64,000 nt of DNA, from the NCBI GenBank assembly GCA_016295225.1, contig JAEDLP010000001.1, positions 1 through 64,000 on the forward strand. The letters are read 5' to 3'. Positions 41,248 through 50,220 of the stretch are shown piece after piece. Positions within the stretch are counted from its first letter, which is position 1, and every line of letters starts with the position of its first letter. Under the pieces are notes generated by a model. The model saw only the letters and a list, made by a program, of their open reading frames with translations. It did not search any database and was not told the DNA's origin. The DNA comes from Oscillospiraceae bacterium. Its GTDB lineage: Bacteria > Bacillota > Clostridia > Oscillospirales > Oscillospiraceae. Both the position numbers and the translations under genes were made by a program.

Positions 41248-41937
41248 TCACTTTGATTCGACGCCCACCACGGTCAGCAGGCCGTCCTGCACCTTGAACT
41301 TTACGTCCAGGGAACCGAAGGCCATGCCGTAGACCCGGGCAGGATCGTCCTGATAGGAGGGACGTGGATCCTGGGCCAGAACCCCGATGAGGGCCTCCCG
41401 GTCTGCCTCGGGCACTTGGTTCAGGAGGGCGGGGGGAAAGTCCACCTCCAGACTATAGCCCTGATATCCGGCGGTGAAGCCCCCCAGGGCATCGGGATGG
41501 GAGTCGGTGTAAGGGAGGTAGGGCTTGATGTCAAAGATGGGGGTGCCGTCCAGCAGATCCGCACCGGAGACATGGATGACCGGACCCAGGGTAGGGTGGT
41601 TCTCCACGCTGTCCAGCTTGACGGAGGACAGGCCGATGGCGTTGGGGCGGAAGGGAGACCGGGTGGCAAAGACTCCCATGCGGGTGTTGCCCCCCAGACG
41701 GGGCGGACGAACGGTGGGGGACCAGTCCTCTCGTACCGCCTTGGAGAAGGACCAGATGAGCCACAGATGGGAAAATCCCTCCAGGCCCCGCAGGGCGTCG
41801 GGGTTGCGGTAGGCCGGCTCAAAGACGATGGTGGATTTCAGGGACTCTACCAGGCCACTCTGACGGGGAATGCCGAACTTGGAGGGAAAGGCGCTGCGCA
41901 TGGTGGCGATGATTTTCATGGGGACGGGACTGGTCAT
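41248..41937 (-). CDS. trmO: tRNA (adenine(37)-N6)-methyltransferase TrmO
   Basis: 229 residues of the TsaA/TrmO family, which methylates t6A37 in tRNA(Thr) using SAM. Visible: SAFPSKFGIPRQSGLVE, GLEGFSHLWLIWSF, TRMGVFATRSPFRPNAIGLSSVKL (the strongest family motif) and GADLLDGTPIFDIKPYLPYTD. The C-terminal 75 residues correspond to the extra domain of TrmO. Start ATG has GGGTG upstream. Convergent with the DUF421 gene; the 21-bp gap holds only a weak GGACGTA/TACGTCC hairpin that overlaps the DUF421 stop. Confidence 0.92.
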   Translation of the reverse strand: MTSPVPMKIIATMRSAFPSKFGIPRQSGLVESLKSTIVFEPAYRNPDALRGLEGFSHLWLIWSFSKAVREDWSPTVRPPRLGGNTRMGVFATRSPFRPNAIGLSSVKLDSVENHPTLGPVIHVSGADLLDGTPIFDIKPYLPYTDSHPDALGGFTAGYQGYSLEVDFPPALLNQVPEADREALIGVLAQDPRPSYQDDPARVYGMAFGSLDVKFKVQDGLLTVVGVESK

Positions 41938-42052
41938 AGAAACACCCTCTTGTTTTATAATACGTTTTCTCCAGTATACCGGGCGGTACGGGGAGACGCA
42001 AGGAAATCTTTGTCCTTGTCCGCAAAAAGGAACAAAAAGAGATAAGGGAACC

Positions 42053-42080
42053 TTGCCCCTGGGAAAAACCGTGTTATAAT
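42053..42080 (+). promoter_or_regulatory. Sigma-A promoter of the CoA-transferase/NudC operon
   Basis: TTGCCC (42053-42058), 16-bp spacer, TATAAT (42075-42080), 70 bp before the CoA-transferase start. Confidence 0.65.
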
Positions 42081-42150
42081 AGTCGGAGGCGACGATTATT
42101 AGTTTGTTTTAAGCCTTTATCCCAATACAGATAGAAGGAGACGGCGTGAT

Positions 42151-43785
42151 ATGAGTAAGATCATCACTGCGGCCCAGGCGGCAACCCTGGTGAAAGACGG
42201 CTGCACCCTGACCACCACCGGCTTCAACGGATTCGGCTGTCCTGAGGACCTGATTATGTCCCTGGCCGAGCACTATGACCAGACCGGACATCCCCGGGAT
42301 CTGACCCTGGTGAAGTGTACCAGCCAGGGGGACGGAAAGGGGAGAGGGGTCAGCCACCTGGCGGCCAAAGAGGGCCTCTTCAAGGAACTGATCCTCACCC
42401 ACATGGGCTACGATCCTGGACTGCGGAAGCTGGTCCAGGAGGAGAAGGTTACCTGCTACATGCTGCCCCTGGGCAACATGATGCAGCTCTTCCGGTCCAT
42501 TGCCGGCGGATTGCCCGGTGCCATTGCCACCACGGGCATCGGCACCTTTGCCGACCCCAGAAACGGCGGCGGCAAGGCTAACCAGAAGACCCTACATTCG
42601 GGGAAGAACGTGGTTTCCCTTCTGGAACTGGGGGGACAGGAGTGCCTGTTCTACCCATCTTTTCCCATTGACATTTGCTTCATCCGCGCCACCTACGGCG
42701 ACGAGGCCGGGAATCTCTCCATCCGGGAGGAGGCCATGAACGTGGAGCAGTTTGAGGTGGCGGCCGCCGTCCATAATTCCGGCGGCATCGTCATTGCCCA
42801 GGTGGATAAGATCGTCAGGCGGGGGACCATCCCCGCCAAGGAGGTCCTCATCCACGGTTTCATGGTGGACTACATTGTGGAGGGCCGCCCGGAGTACAGT
42901 AAGCAGAGCTTTGAGACCGACCTCTTCCGCCCGGAGATTGCCGGGCTGGCCGTCACGCCCTCCGCCGGGTTTGAACCCCTGGCCATGGGCCCCCGAAAGA
43001 TCTGCTGCCGCCGCGCCGCCATGGAGCTGCGGCCCGGCTCCCTCATCAACCTGGGCATCGGGATGCCCGGCGGCATCGGCTCCGTGGCCGACGAAGAGGG
43101 AATCTCGGATCTCTTCACCCTGTCCATGGAGTGCGGACCTTTGGGCGGTATCCCCCTGGGCGGCATTGATTTCGGCGCGGCGGTGAATCCCGAGGCCATG
43201 TACCGCATGGCGGACATCCTCCAGATCTACGACGGCGGCGCTCTGGACATGGCCGTTCTCGGGTTTGCCGAGGCCGATCAGTTCGGCAACGTCAACGCCC
43301 ACAGCTTCCACGGCCGTACCGTGGGTCCCGGCGGCTTTATCGACATTACACAGAACGCCAAAAAGCTCTGCTTCATCGGCACCTTTACCGCAGGCAAGCA
43401 GGAGGTGGGCCTCAAGGACGAGGGGTTAGTAATCCACACCCAGGGTCCTCAGAAGAAGTTTCTCCAGCAGGTGGAGGCCATTACCTTTTCCGGCAAAGAG
43501 GCCCTTAGAAAGGGGCAGGAGGTCCTGTACATCACCGAGCGGGCGGTGTTCCGCCTGGAAGAGGGGGGCTTGACCCTCATTGAGATCGCCCGGGGTGTGG
43601 ATCTGCAGGCAGACATTCTGGATCAGATGGAGTTTGCCCCTGTGATCCCTGACGACCTGCGGATGATGGACCACCGTCTGTTCCGGGAAGGCCCTATGGG
43701 CCTGAACCCGGAAAGAAACGCGGAAACTGCGCCTGAATATGAGTTCTGGCGGGATCTGCGCTCTGGCGCGGAAAAAGAAACCTGA
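42151..43785 (+). CDS. Fused acyl-CoA:acetate/3-ketoacid CoA-transferase (YdiF type)
   Basis: 544-residue single-chain class I CoA-transferase: both subunits of the two-chain enzymes are fused. N-terminal half: FNGFGCPEDLIMSLAEHY, GIGTFADPRNGGGKAN. C-terminal half: INLGIGMPGGI and SMECGPLGGIPLGG, in which Glu327 is the expected catalytic glutamate that forms the glutamyl-CoA thioester; then GGALDMAVLGFAEADQFGNVN and GPGGFIDITQNAKK. It exchanges CoA between an acyl-CoA (acetyl-, propionyl-, butyryl- or acetoacetyl-) and a free acid; the exact pair cannot be told. First gene of an operon: 12 bp to the first NudC-like gene. Confidence 0.9.
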   Translation: MSKIITAAQAATLVKDGCTLTTTGFNGFGCPEDLIMSLAEHYDQTGHPRDLTLVKCTSQGDGKGRGVSHLAAKEGLFKELILTHMGYDPGLRKLVQEEKVTCYMLPLGNMMQLFRSIAGGLPGAIATTGIGTFADPRNGGGKANQKTLHSGKNVVSLLELGGQECLFYPSFPIDICFIRATYGDEAGNLSIREEAMNVEQFEVAAAVHNSGGIVIAQVDKIVRRGTIPAKEVLIHGFMVDYIVEGRPEYSKQSFETDLFRPEIAGLAVTPSAGFEPLAMGPRKICCRRAAMELRPGSLINLGIGMPGGIGSVADEEGISDLFTLSMECGPLGGIPLGGIDFGAAVNPEAMYRMADILQIYDGGALDMAVLGFAEADQFGNVNAHSFHGRTVGPGGFIDITQNAKKLCFIGTFTAGKQEVGLKDEGLVIHTQGPQKKFLQQVEAITFSGKEALRKGQEVLYITERAVFRLEEGGLTLIEIARGVDLQADILDQMEFAPVIPDDLRMMDHRLFREGPMGLNPERNAETAPEYEFWRDLRSGAEKET

Positions 43786-43797
43786 CGGAGGGAATCC

Positions 43798-44625
43798 ATG
43801 CTGCAAGATATTTTTCCCAAACAGTATCATGTAGAATTTACCTGGAAGGAACCTGCGGCTGAGGATATGTGTTTTGTGTTTCGAGGCCAGGAGGTCCTGG
43901 AACGGCTGGATGGGGAGGGCCTTCGTCTGCCCACCTATGGGGAGCTGGCCGGCCACGCGGAGCGGGCGGTGTATCTTTTCCGGGTGGATGAGAAGGAATA
44001 CTTCCTGGTCTGGCTGAAGGATGAGACGATCCCCGAGGGATATGCATGGCACACCATGCGCGGGGAGCGAGGACGAAAGACCAAGGAACTGATCTTTGCT
44101 GAGTCCACCGCCCACCACCTGGATATCTGGTACCGGGCCAACCGATTCTGCGGCCACTGCGGGGCTCCCACCCAGCACGATCATAAGGAACGTATGCTGC
44201 GCTGCCCCAAGTGCGGGGAAATGATTTTTCCCAAAATCTGTCCGGCGGTCATCATTGCCCTCACCGACGGGGAGCGTCTCCTCCTGTGCCGCTCCCAGCG
44301 AGGGGTCTACCGGGGCTATGGTCTCATTGCCGGCTTTGTGGAGGTCGGAGAGACCGCTGAGGAGACCGTCCGCCGTGAGGTCATGGAGGAAGTGGGCCTG
44401 CGGGTGAAAGACATCCGGTATTACGGCAGCCAGCCCTGGGGGCTTGTGGGCAATCTCTCCCTGGGCTACTACGCCCGTCTGGATGGGGACGACGCCATCT
44501 ACTTGGACGGCCAGGAGCTGGCCCAGGCGGACTGGTACCGCCGGGAGGACATTGACCTGGCTCCCGACGACTACAGCCTGACCAATGATATGATCCAGGC
44601 TTTTATCCGGGGCGACTGGATCTGA
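43798..44625 (+). CDS. NudC-like NUDIX hydrolase, copy 1
   Basis: 275 residues with NudC architecture: N-terminal domain (1-115), zinc ribbon with four Cys (CGHCG at about 120-124, CPKCG at about 138-142) and a complete NUDIX box GFVEVGETAEETVRREVMEE/VGL (about 180-202). NudC hydrolyses NADH and NAD-capped RNA. The canonical NudC specificity motif SQPWPFPxS after the box is changed to SQPWGLVGN, so the substrate may differ. GGAGG precedes the ATG. It starts 12 bp after the CoA-transferase and is followed after 29 bp by a paralogue about half identical to it. Confidence 0.88.
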   Translation: MLQDIFPKQYHVEFTWKEPAAEDMCFVFRGQEVLERLDGEGLRLPTYGELAGHAERAVYLFRVDEKEYFLVWLKDETIPEGYAWHTMRGERGRKTKELIFAESTAHHLDIWYRANRFCGHCGAPTQHDHKERMLRCPKCGEMIFPKICPAVIIALTDGERLLLCRSQRGVYRGYGLIAGFVEVGETAEETVRREVMEEVGLRVKDIRYYGSQPWGLVGNLSLGYYARLDGDDAIYLDGQELAQADWYRREDIDLAPDDYSLTNDMIQAFIRGDWI

Positions 44626-44654
44626 TTCCATTGAACAGGAAAAAGGAGACCCTT

Positions 44655-45488
44655 ATGCTGCATGACATCGCACCCAAACAATACCATGTGGAGTTTGCCA
44701 AAAAGGAGCCCGGCGATGACGCTGTCTGCTTTGTATTCAACGGGCCGGAGATCCTGGAGAAGATGGTGGATGACACTCTGCTTCCGCCCACCTATGGGGA
44801 GCTGAAGGAGAAGGTGCAGAAATCCATATACCTGTTCGCCATTGACCAGACCGCGTATTACCTGACCGACCTGAGGGAAACGGACATTCCCGATGGATAT
44901 GAATGGTGGGCGGTCCGCAATGCCCCGGAGCACCGCGCCCAGGATCTGCACTTCGCTGAGTATACGGCCTATCAGCTCTATGTCTGGTATCGGGACAACC
45001 AGTTCTGCGGCCGCTGCGGCACAAGAACTGAGGCTGACGGAACGCTGCGCATGCTTCGCTGCCCCCATTGCGGCAACATGATCTTCCCCCGGATCACCCC
45101 CGCCATCATGGTGGCGGTCACCCATGAGGACAAGATTCTGGTGACCCGCTATCAGGGCCGCACTTACAAGGGCTATACCTTGATTGCCGGTTTTGTGGAG
45201 ATCGGCGAGACCGCCGAAGAGACTGTCCGCCGCGAGGTTATGGAGGAAGTGGGTCTTCGCATTTCCCAGGTAAAGTATTATAAGAGCCAGCCCTGGGGGA
45301 TCGACGGCGATCTGATGCTGGGCTACTTTGCCAAGCTGGACGGCTCCGGGGAGATCGATCTGGACCGTCAGGAGCTGGCCCAGGCGGCTTGGCTCCGCCG
45401 GGACGAGCTGGACGACCAGACTATCCGCTATCAGTACAGCCTGGCCAGCGACCTGGTGGAAGCCTTCCGGCGGGGAGAGAATGAATAG
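44655..45488 (+). CDS. NudC-like NUDIX hydrolase, copy 2
   Basis: 277 residues, a tandem paralogue of the preceding gene; both start ML(H/Q)DI-PKQYHVEF. It keeps the zinc ribbon (CGRCG, CPHCG) and the full NUDIX box with GFVEIGETAEETVRR and EVMEEVGL, and has SQPWGIDGD where canonical NudC has SQPWPFPxS. AAAAAGGAG lies before the ATG at 44655; the frame is open to a TTG at 44631 within the intergenic gap, which is less likely. The two copies differ mostly in the N-terminal domain and in the loop after the NUDIX box, which suggests divergence of substrate. It is followed 19 bp later by the HD gene. Confidence 0.88.
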   Translation: MLHDIAPKQYHVEFAKKEPGDDAVCFVFNGPEILEKMVDDTLLPPTYGELKEKVQKSIYLFAIDQTAYYLTDLRETDIPDGYEWWAVRNAPEHRAQDLHFAEYTAYQLYVWYRDNQFCGRCGTRTEADGTLRMLRCPHCGNMIFPRITPAIMVAVTHEDKILVTRYQGRTYKGYTLIAGFVEIGETAEETVRREVMEEVGLRISQVKYYKSQPWGIDGDLMLGYFAKLDGSGEIDLDRQELAQAAWLRRDELDDQTIRYQYSLASDLVEAFRRGENE

Positions 45489-45507
45489 AGAGAAAGAAGG
45501 AATTGCC

Positions 45508-46065
45508 ATGTCACTGACTTACAACGAAGCCTTGGACCTGCTGAAGGAGTATAACGAGGGCGACTTTCATTTGAAGCACGCCTATGTGGTCTCCGACGTT
45601 ATGGGCTGGTTTGCGGAAAAGCTGGGTTACGGCGAGGAGAAGGAGTTCTGGACCGTGGTGGGCCTGCTCCATGACCTGGACTTTGAGCAGTACCCCGACC
45701 AGCATTGTATCAAATCCCAGGAGATCATGCGGGAGCGGGGGCTGGAGGAGCGGCTCATCCGCGCCACCGCCAGCCATGGCTATGGCATCACTGTGGACAT
45801 TGCGCCCCAGCACCAGATGGAGAAGGTTCTGTTCGCCACCGATGAGCTCACCGGCCTCATCGGCGCGGCCGCCATCATGCGCCCCTCCAAGAGCGTGGAT
45901 GACCTGGAAGTGAAGTCCGTGAAGAAGAAGTACAAGGACAAAAAGTTTGCTGCCGGATGCTCCCGGGAGATCATCCAGAATGGGGCCGACATGCTGGGCT
46001 GGACTCTGGAGGAGCTGATCGGCCAGACCATCGAGGCCATGCGTGCCAGCGCTCACGTGGACTGA
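45508..46065 (+). CDS. HD domain-containing hydrolase
   Basis: 185 residues of HD-superfamily type: His in FHLKHAYVVSDVMGWFA (about residue 20), the HD pair in VVGLLHDLDFEQYPDQH (about 55-60), and the distal metal/His-Asp region ATASHGYGITVD and FATDELTGLI. Relatives are annotated 'HDIG domain-containing protein' or 'hydrolase' and probably act on a nucleotide or phosphate ester. RBS AAGAAGG precedes the ATG. Last of the four-gene operon, followed by a terminator. Together with two NUDIX enzymes it suggests nucleotide or cofactor turnover. Confidence 0.85.
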   Translation: MSLTYNEALDLLKEYNEGDFHLKHAYVVSDVMGWFAEKLGYGEEKEFWTVVGLLHDLDFEQYPDQHCIKSQEIMRERGLEERLIRATASHGYGITVDIAPQHQMEKVLFATDELTGLIGAAAIMRPSKSVDDLEVKSVKKKYKDKKFAAGCSREIIQNGADMLGWTLEELIGQTIEAMRASAHVD

Positions 46066-46083
46066 AAAAGGAATCAAAAAGAG

Positions 46084-46115
46084 ACCCTGCTGTGCATGTT
46101 CGCAGCAGGGTTTTT
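46084..46115 (+). terminator. Terminator of the CoA-transferase/NudC/HD operon
   Basis: ACCCTGCTG paired with CAGCAGGGT (46084-46092 with about 46103-46111), extendable by one pair, then TTTTTG; 18 bp after the stop. Confidence 0.8.
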
Positions 46116-46331
46116 GCATGGCTTGCTCAGAGGGAAAACAGGGGAAAAGGAAGAAGTCCGTGACAGGTGGAGAAATGTCCTGGTAAAACCGGTTTGAACC
46201 CTTTGCAGAGGGGAAAAAGTCTGTTGTTTAATTGCACAAAGAATCAAACTATATTTTGTTTGGTTTTTCCTCCTTGGTACTATTCCAAGATTCTGACAGG
46301 TTTTGTGAAGGAAGTTTGGACAGAACTTTCA

Positions 46332-46361
46332 TTTACAAAACGACCTAGGAAATGGTAGGAT
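46332..46361 (+). promoter_or_regulatory. Candidate promoter of nifJ
   Basis: TTTACA (46332-46337), 18-bp spacer, TAGGAT (46356-46361), about 100 bp before the nifJ start. The rest of the 350-bp gap (46118-46331) is AT-rich with no gene and no structure that I can name. Confidence 0.4.
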
Positions 46362-46463
46362 TATGCCAATACAATTTCATTGGTTAAAGAACCATGGGAT
46401 GAATATAGAGGAAGCCGGCGAAAGGGCGATAGGCCCTGCGCTCCGGACCAAGGAGGAAGAACT

Positions 46464-49400
46464 ATGGCAAGAAAGCAAAAGACGATGGATGGCAACACCG
46501 CGGCGGCCCACGTGGCCTATGCCTTTACAGAAGTTGCAGCCATTTACCCCATCACCCCCTCTTCCGTCATGGCGGAGCTGGCAGACAAGTGGTCTGCTGA
46601 GGGACGTAAGAATATGTTTGGTCAGCCTGTCAAGGTCTCTGTCATGCAGTCTGAGGGCGGCGCCGCCGGCGCGGTCCACGGCTCCCTCACCGCCGGCGCT
46701 CTGACCACCACCTTCACGGCATCCCAGGGCCTGCTGCTGATGATCCCCAATATGTACAAGATCGCCGGAAGCCTGCTGCCCAGCGTGACCCACGTGTCCG
46801 CCCGTGCGCTGGCCACCCACGCTCTGTCCATCTTCGGCGACCACTCCGACGTCATGTCCTGCCGTTCCACCGGCTACGCCATGCTGTGCAGCGCCAACCC
46901 CCAGGAGGTCATGGATCTGGGCGCTGTGGCCCACCTGGCCACCATCAGCGGCCGCGTGCCCTTCCTGCACTTCTTCGACGGCTTCCGCACCTCCCACGAG
47001 ATCCGCAAGGTGGAGATGTGGGACTATGAGGACCTGAAGGAAATGGTGGACATGGACGCCCTGAACGCCTTCCGCGCCCGGGCCCTGAATCCCGAGCATC
47101 CCGTCCTCCGCGGCTCCGCCCAGAATCCCGACATCTTCTTCCAGGTTAACGAGACCCGCAACCAGTTCTATGACGCTCTGCCTGCCGTGGTGGAGGAGAA
47201 CATGGCCAAGGTCAACCAGCGCCTGGGTACCAATTATCAGCTCTTCAACTACTACGGCGCACCCGACGCCGAGACCGTTATGGTGGCCATGGGCTCCGTC
47301 TGCGACGCAGCGGAGGAAGTGGTGGACTACATGAACGGCAAGGGGGAGAAGGTCGGCCTCATCAAGGTCCGCCTGTACCGTCCCTTCGTGACCGACCGTT
47401 TCGTGGCCGCAATTCCCGCCACCGCAAAGAACATCGTGGTCATGGACCGATGCAAGGAACCCTCCGCCATCGGCGAGCCCCTCTACCAGGATGTGGTCAC
47501 CGCCCTGGCCTCCAGCGACCGGGCCGGACTCCGGGTGGTGGGCGGCCGCTACGGCCTGGGCTCCAAGGACACCACTCCCGGCGGCATCCTGTCCGCCTTC
47601 CGCAACGGCCAGAGCGAGAACCCTGTCCGCAGCTTCACCATCAACATCGTGGACGACGTGACCAACCGCTCCCTCCCCATCCTGGAGGAGCCCGACGTGG
47701 CCGACGAGGGGACCATCGCCTGCAAGTTCTGGGGTCTGGGCGGCGACGGCACCGTGGGCGCCAACAAGAACTCCATCAAGATCATCGGTGACAACACCGA
47801 CATGAAGGTTCAGGCCTATTTCCAGTACGACTCCAAGAAGTCCGGCGGCATCACCATCAGCCACCTGCGCTTCGGCAAGAATGAGATCAAGGCCTCCTAC
47901 TATGTCACCAAGGCCGACTTCGTGGCCTGCCACCTGGCCTCCTACATCGAAAAGTTCGACATTGTCCAGGATATCAAGCCCGGCGGCACCTTCCTGCTGA
48001 ACTGCCCCTGGGATCTGGCGGAGCTGGAGGAGCACCTCCCCGCCGCTGCCAAGCGTTACCTGGCCCGGAACAACATCCGCATGTTCACCTGCGACGCCAC
48101 CCACAAGGCCATTGAGCTGGGCATGGGCAACCGCTCCAACACCATCCTCCAGGCGGCCTTCTTCAAGCTGGCCAACGTCATCCCTGTGGAGGACGCCGTC
48201 CAGCACATGAAGGACGCCATCGTTAAGAGCTACGGCCACAAGGGCATGGACGTCATTATGATGAATTACAACGCCGTGGACGCCGGCGTGGAGAGCATCC
48301 GGGAGATTCCCATCCCCATGGGCTGGGCCGACGCCCAGGAGGAAGATGCCGAGGACAACCTGAAGATCGACCGTCCCGACGTGGCTCAGTACGTGAAGGA
48401 CGTTATGATTCCCGCCAACGCCATGCGGGGCGACGCCATCCCCGTTTCCAAGCTGATGCCCGGTGCTGACGGCACTCTGCCCCAGGGTACCGCTGCCTAT
48501 GAAAAGCGCGGTATCGCAGTCAGTGTTCCTATGTGGGATGAAAACGCCTGCATCCAGTGCAACCTCTGCTCCTACGTCTGTCCCCATTCCTGCATCCGCC
48601 CCGTGGTCATGGACGCCAACGAGGTGGTGGCAGCCCCCAGAGGCACCAAGATGCACGACATGCGGGGTAAGGGCTGCGAGATTTACGCATTCTCCATGAC
48701 GGTCTCCGTCATGGACTGCACCGGCTGCGGTTCCTGTGAAGCGGTGTGTCCCGCCGCAACCAAGGCCCTCACCATGAAGCCCCTGAACACCCAGCTGGGT
48801 GAGCAGAAGGTCTTCGACTACGGTATGGAGCAGGTCAGCCGGAAGCAGACCCCCTTTGCAAAGGAGACCGTGAAGGGCAGCCAGTTTGAGCAGCCTCTCT
48901 TCGAGTTCTCCGGGGCCTGTGCCGGCTGCGGCGAGACCCCCTATGTCAAGCTGGTGACCCAGCTCTTCGGCGATCGGATGTACATCGCAAACGCCACCGG
49001 CTGCTCTTCTATCTGGGGCGGCAGCGCACCCTCCACCCCCTATACCGTCAACAAGGACGGCCGGGGTCCCGCCTGGGAGAACTCCCTCTTCGAGGACGGC
49101 GCCGAGTTCGGCTACGGCATGAACCTGGCCGTCAACGCCCGGCAGGCTGCTGCGGCTGATCTGGCCCGGCAGGTGGCCCAGGATGAGGCAACTCCCGCTG
49201 CTGTGGCCCTCACCGCCAAGAAGTGGCTCAACCACCGGAAGGAGACCGAGGGATCCCGCACCACCGGTCAGGCTCTGGCTGAGGCTCTGGCCCAGGCCAT
49301 TTCCTCCGGCACCGCCAACGAGGCACAGCTCAAGGAGCTCTACAATATGCGGGACATGTTCGGCCAGAAGTCGGTCTGGGCCTTCGGCGGCGACGGCTGG

Positions 49401-50024
49401 GCCTACGACATTGGCTACGGCGGCGTGGATCACGTGCTGGCCTCCGGCGAGAACGTGAACATCTTGGTTCTGGATACCGAGGTCTATTCCAACACCGGCG
49501 GTCAGGCCTCCAAGGCCACCAACACCGGCGCTGTGGCCCAGTTCGCGGCAGCGGGCAAGGCCGTCCAGAAGAAGGATCTGGCAGCCATCGCCATGCAGTA
49601 CGGCAACGTCTATGTGGCACAGATCGCCATGGGCGCCGATTACAACCAGACCCTCCGCGCCCTCATTGAGGCTGAGTCCTATCCCGGCACCTCCATCGTC
49701 ATTGCCTACGCCCCCTGTATTAACCACGGCATCAAGATGGGCATGAAGAACACCATGCTGGAGATGAAGGCCGCCGTTCAGGCTGGCTACTGGCACCTGT
49801 TCCGGTTTGACCCTCGCCGGGCCGAGAACGGCAAGAACCCCTTCCAGCTGGATTCTCCCGAACCCATCATGGACTATCGTCAGTTCCTGGAGGGCGAGGT
49901 TCGGTACTCCTCCCTGCAGCTGACCTTCCCCGAACGGGCCCGGGAGCTCTTCGTCAAGTCCGAGCAGGAGGCCAAGGCCAAGTACCAGCGGCTGGTGGAT
50001 CTGAGCCGCAGCTGGAACCATTAA
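46464..50024 (+). CDS. nifJ: Pyruvate:ferredoxin (flavodoxin) oxidoreductase
   Basis: Single-chain PFOR of 1186 residues (usual ~1170-1200): oxidises pyruvate to acetyl-CoA and CO2 and reduces ferredoxin. Domain order: pyrimidine-binding domain with AIYPITPSSVMAE and QSEGGAAGAVHGSL, transketolase C-terminal-like and EKR regions, two [4Fe-4S] ferredoxin motifs (CIQCNLCSYVCP at about 696 and CTGCGSCEAVCP at about 752), then the TPP domain with the CAGCGETPY proximal cluster ligands, GGDGWAYDIGYGGVDH and LDTEVYSNTGGQASK. The frame is open 84 nt upstream, but AAGGAGGAAGAACT fixes the ATG at 46464. Monocistronic, with its own hairpin downstream. TPP would come via thiN. Confidence 0.97.
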   Translation: MARKQKTMDGNTAAAHVAYAFTEVAAIYPITPSSVMAELADKWSAEGRKNMFGQPVKVSVMQSEGGAAGAVHGSLTAGALTTTFTASQGLLLMIPNMYKIAGSLLPSVTHVSARALATHALSIFGDHSDVMSCRSTGYAMLCSANPQEVMDLGAVAHLATISGRVPFLHFFDGFRTSHEIRKVEMWDYEDLKEMVDMDALNAFRARALNPEHPVLRGSAQNPDIFFQVNETRNQFYDALPAVVEENMAKVNQRLGTNYQLFNYYGAPDAETVMVAMGSVCDAAEEVVDYMNGKGEKVGLIKVRLYRPFVTDRFVAAIPATAKNIVVMDRCKEPSAIGEPLYQDVVTALASSDRAGLRVVGGRYGLGSKDTTPGGILSAFRNGQSENPVRSFTINIVDDVTNRSLPILEEPDVADEGTIACKFWGLGGDGTVGANKNSIKIIGDNTDMKVQAYFQYDSKKSGGITISHLRFGKNEIKASYYVTKADFVACHLASYIEKFDIVQDIKPGGTFLLNCPWDLAELEEHLPAAAKRYLARNNIRMFTCDATHKAIELGMGNRSNTILQAAFFKLANVIPVEDAVQHMKDAIVKSYGHKGMDVIMMNYNAVDAGVESIREIPIPMGWADAQEEDAEDNLKIDRPDVAQYVKDVMIPANAMRGDAIPVSKLMPGADGTLPQGTAAYEKRGIAVSVPMWDENACIQCNLCSYVCPHSCIRPVVMDANEVVAAPRGTKMHDMRGKGCEIYAFSMTVSVMDCTGCGSCEAVCPAATKALTMKPLNTQLGEQKVFDYGMEQVSRKQTPFAKETVKGSQFEQPLFEFSGACAGCGETPYVKLVTQLFGDRMYIANATGCSSIWGGSAPSTPYTVNKDGRGPAWENSLFEDGAEFGYGMNLAVNARQAAAADLARQVAQDEATPAAVALTAKKWLNHRKETEGSRTTGQALAEALAQAISSGTANEAQLKELYNMRDMFGQKSVWAFGGDGWAYDIGYGGVDHVLASGENVNILVLDTEVYSNTGGQASKATNTGAVAQFAAAGKAVQKKDLAAIAMQYGNVYVAQIAMGADYNQTLRALIEAESYPGTSIVIAYAPCINHGIKMGMKNTMLEMKAAVQAGYWHLFRFDPRRAENGKNPFQLDSPEPIMDYRQFLEGEVRYSSLQLTFPERARELFVKSEQEAKAKYQRLVDLSRSWNH

Positions 50025-50070
50025 ATGGAAAACTCATCATTCCTTCTATATCCATCCTTAGGGAAAGGAG

Positions 50071-50112
50071 AGACCGGCAGTGCCATTGCCATAGTGGCGC
50101 TGCCGGTCTTTC
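50071..50112 (+). terminator. Terminator after nifJ
   Basis: A 10-bp stem (50071-50080 with 50100-50109), extendable inward by TGCCA/TGGC, followed by TTCC; 46 bp after the nifJ stop. The T run is short. Confidence 0.65.
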
Positions 50113-50220
50113 CATGGTAAAAAAGCAAGAGAAACGGGATGGTCCCGGCGGATTTTGGGAAAGCTAGCAGGGAATACAGCGGGGCGGCCCGATCCGCCCC
50201 GGGAATTGAGGTGCTTGACC

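Noticed and set aside
46377..50021. An antisense open frame of more than 1200 codons opposite nifJ
   Set aside because: It mirrors nifJ almost exactly and results from the high-GC third codon positions of nifJ; composition is His/Val/Gly-rich nonsense, with no RBS or family likeness.
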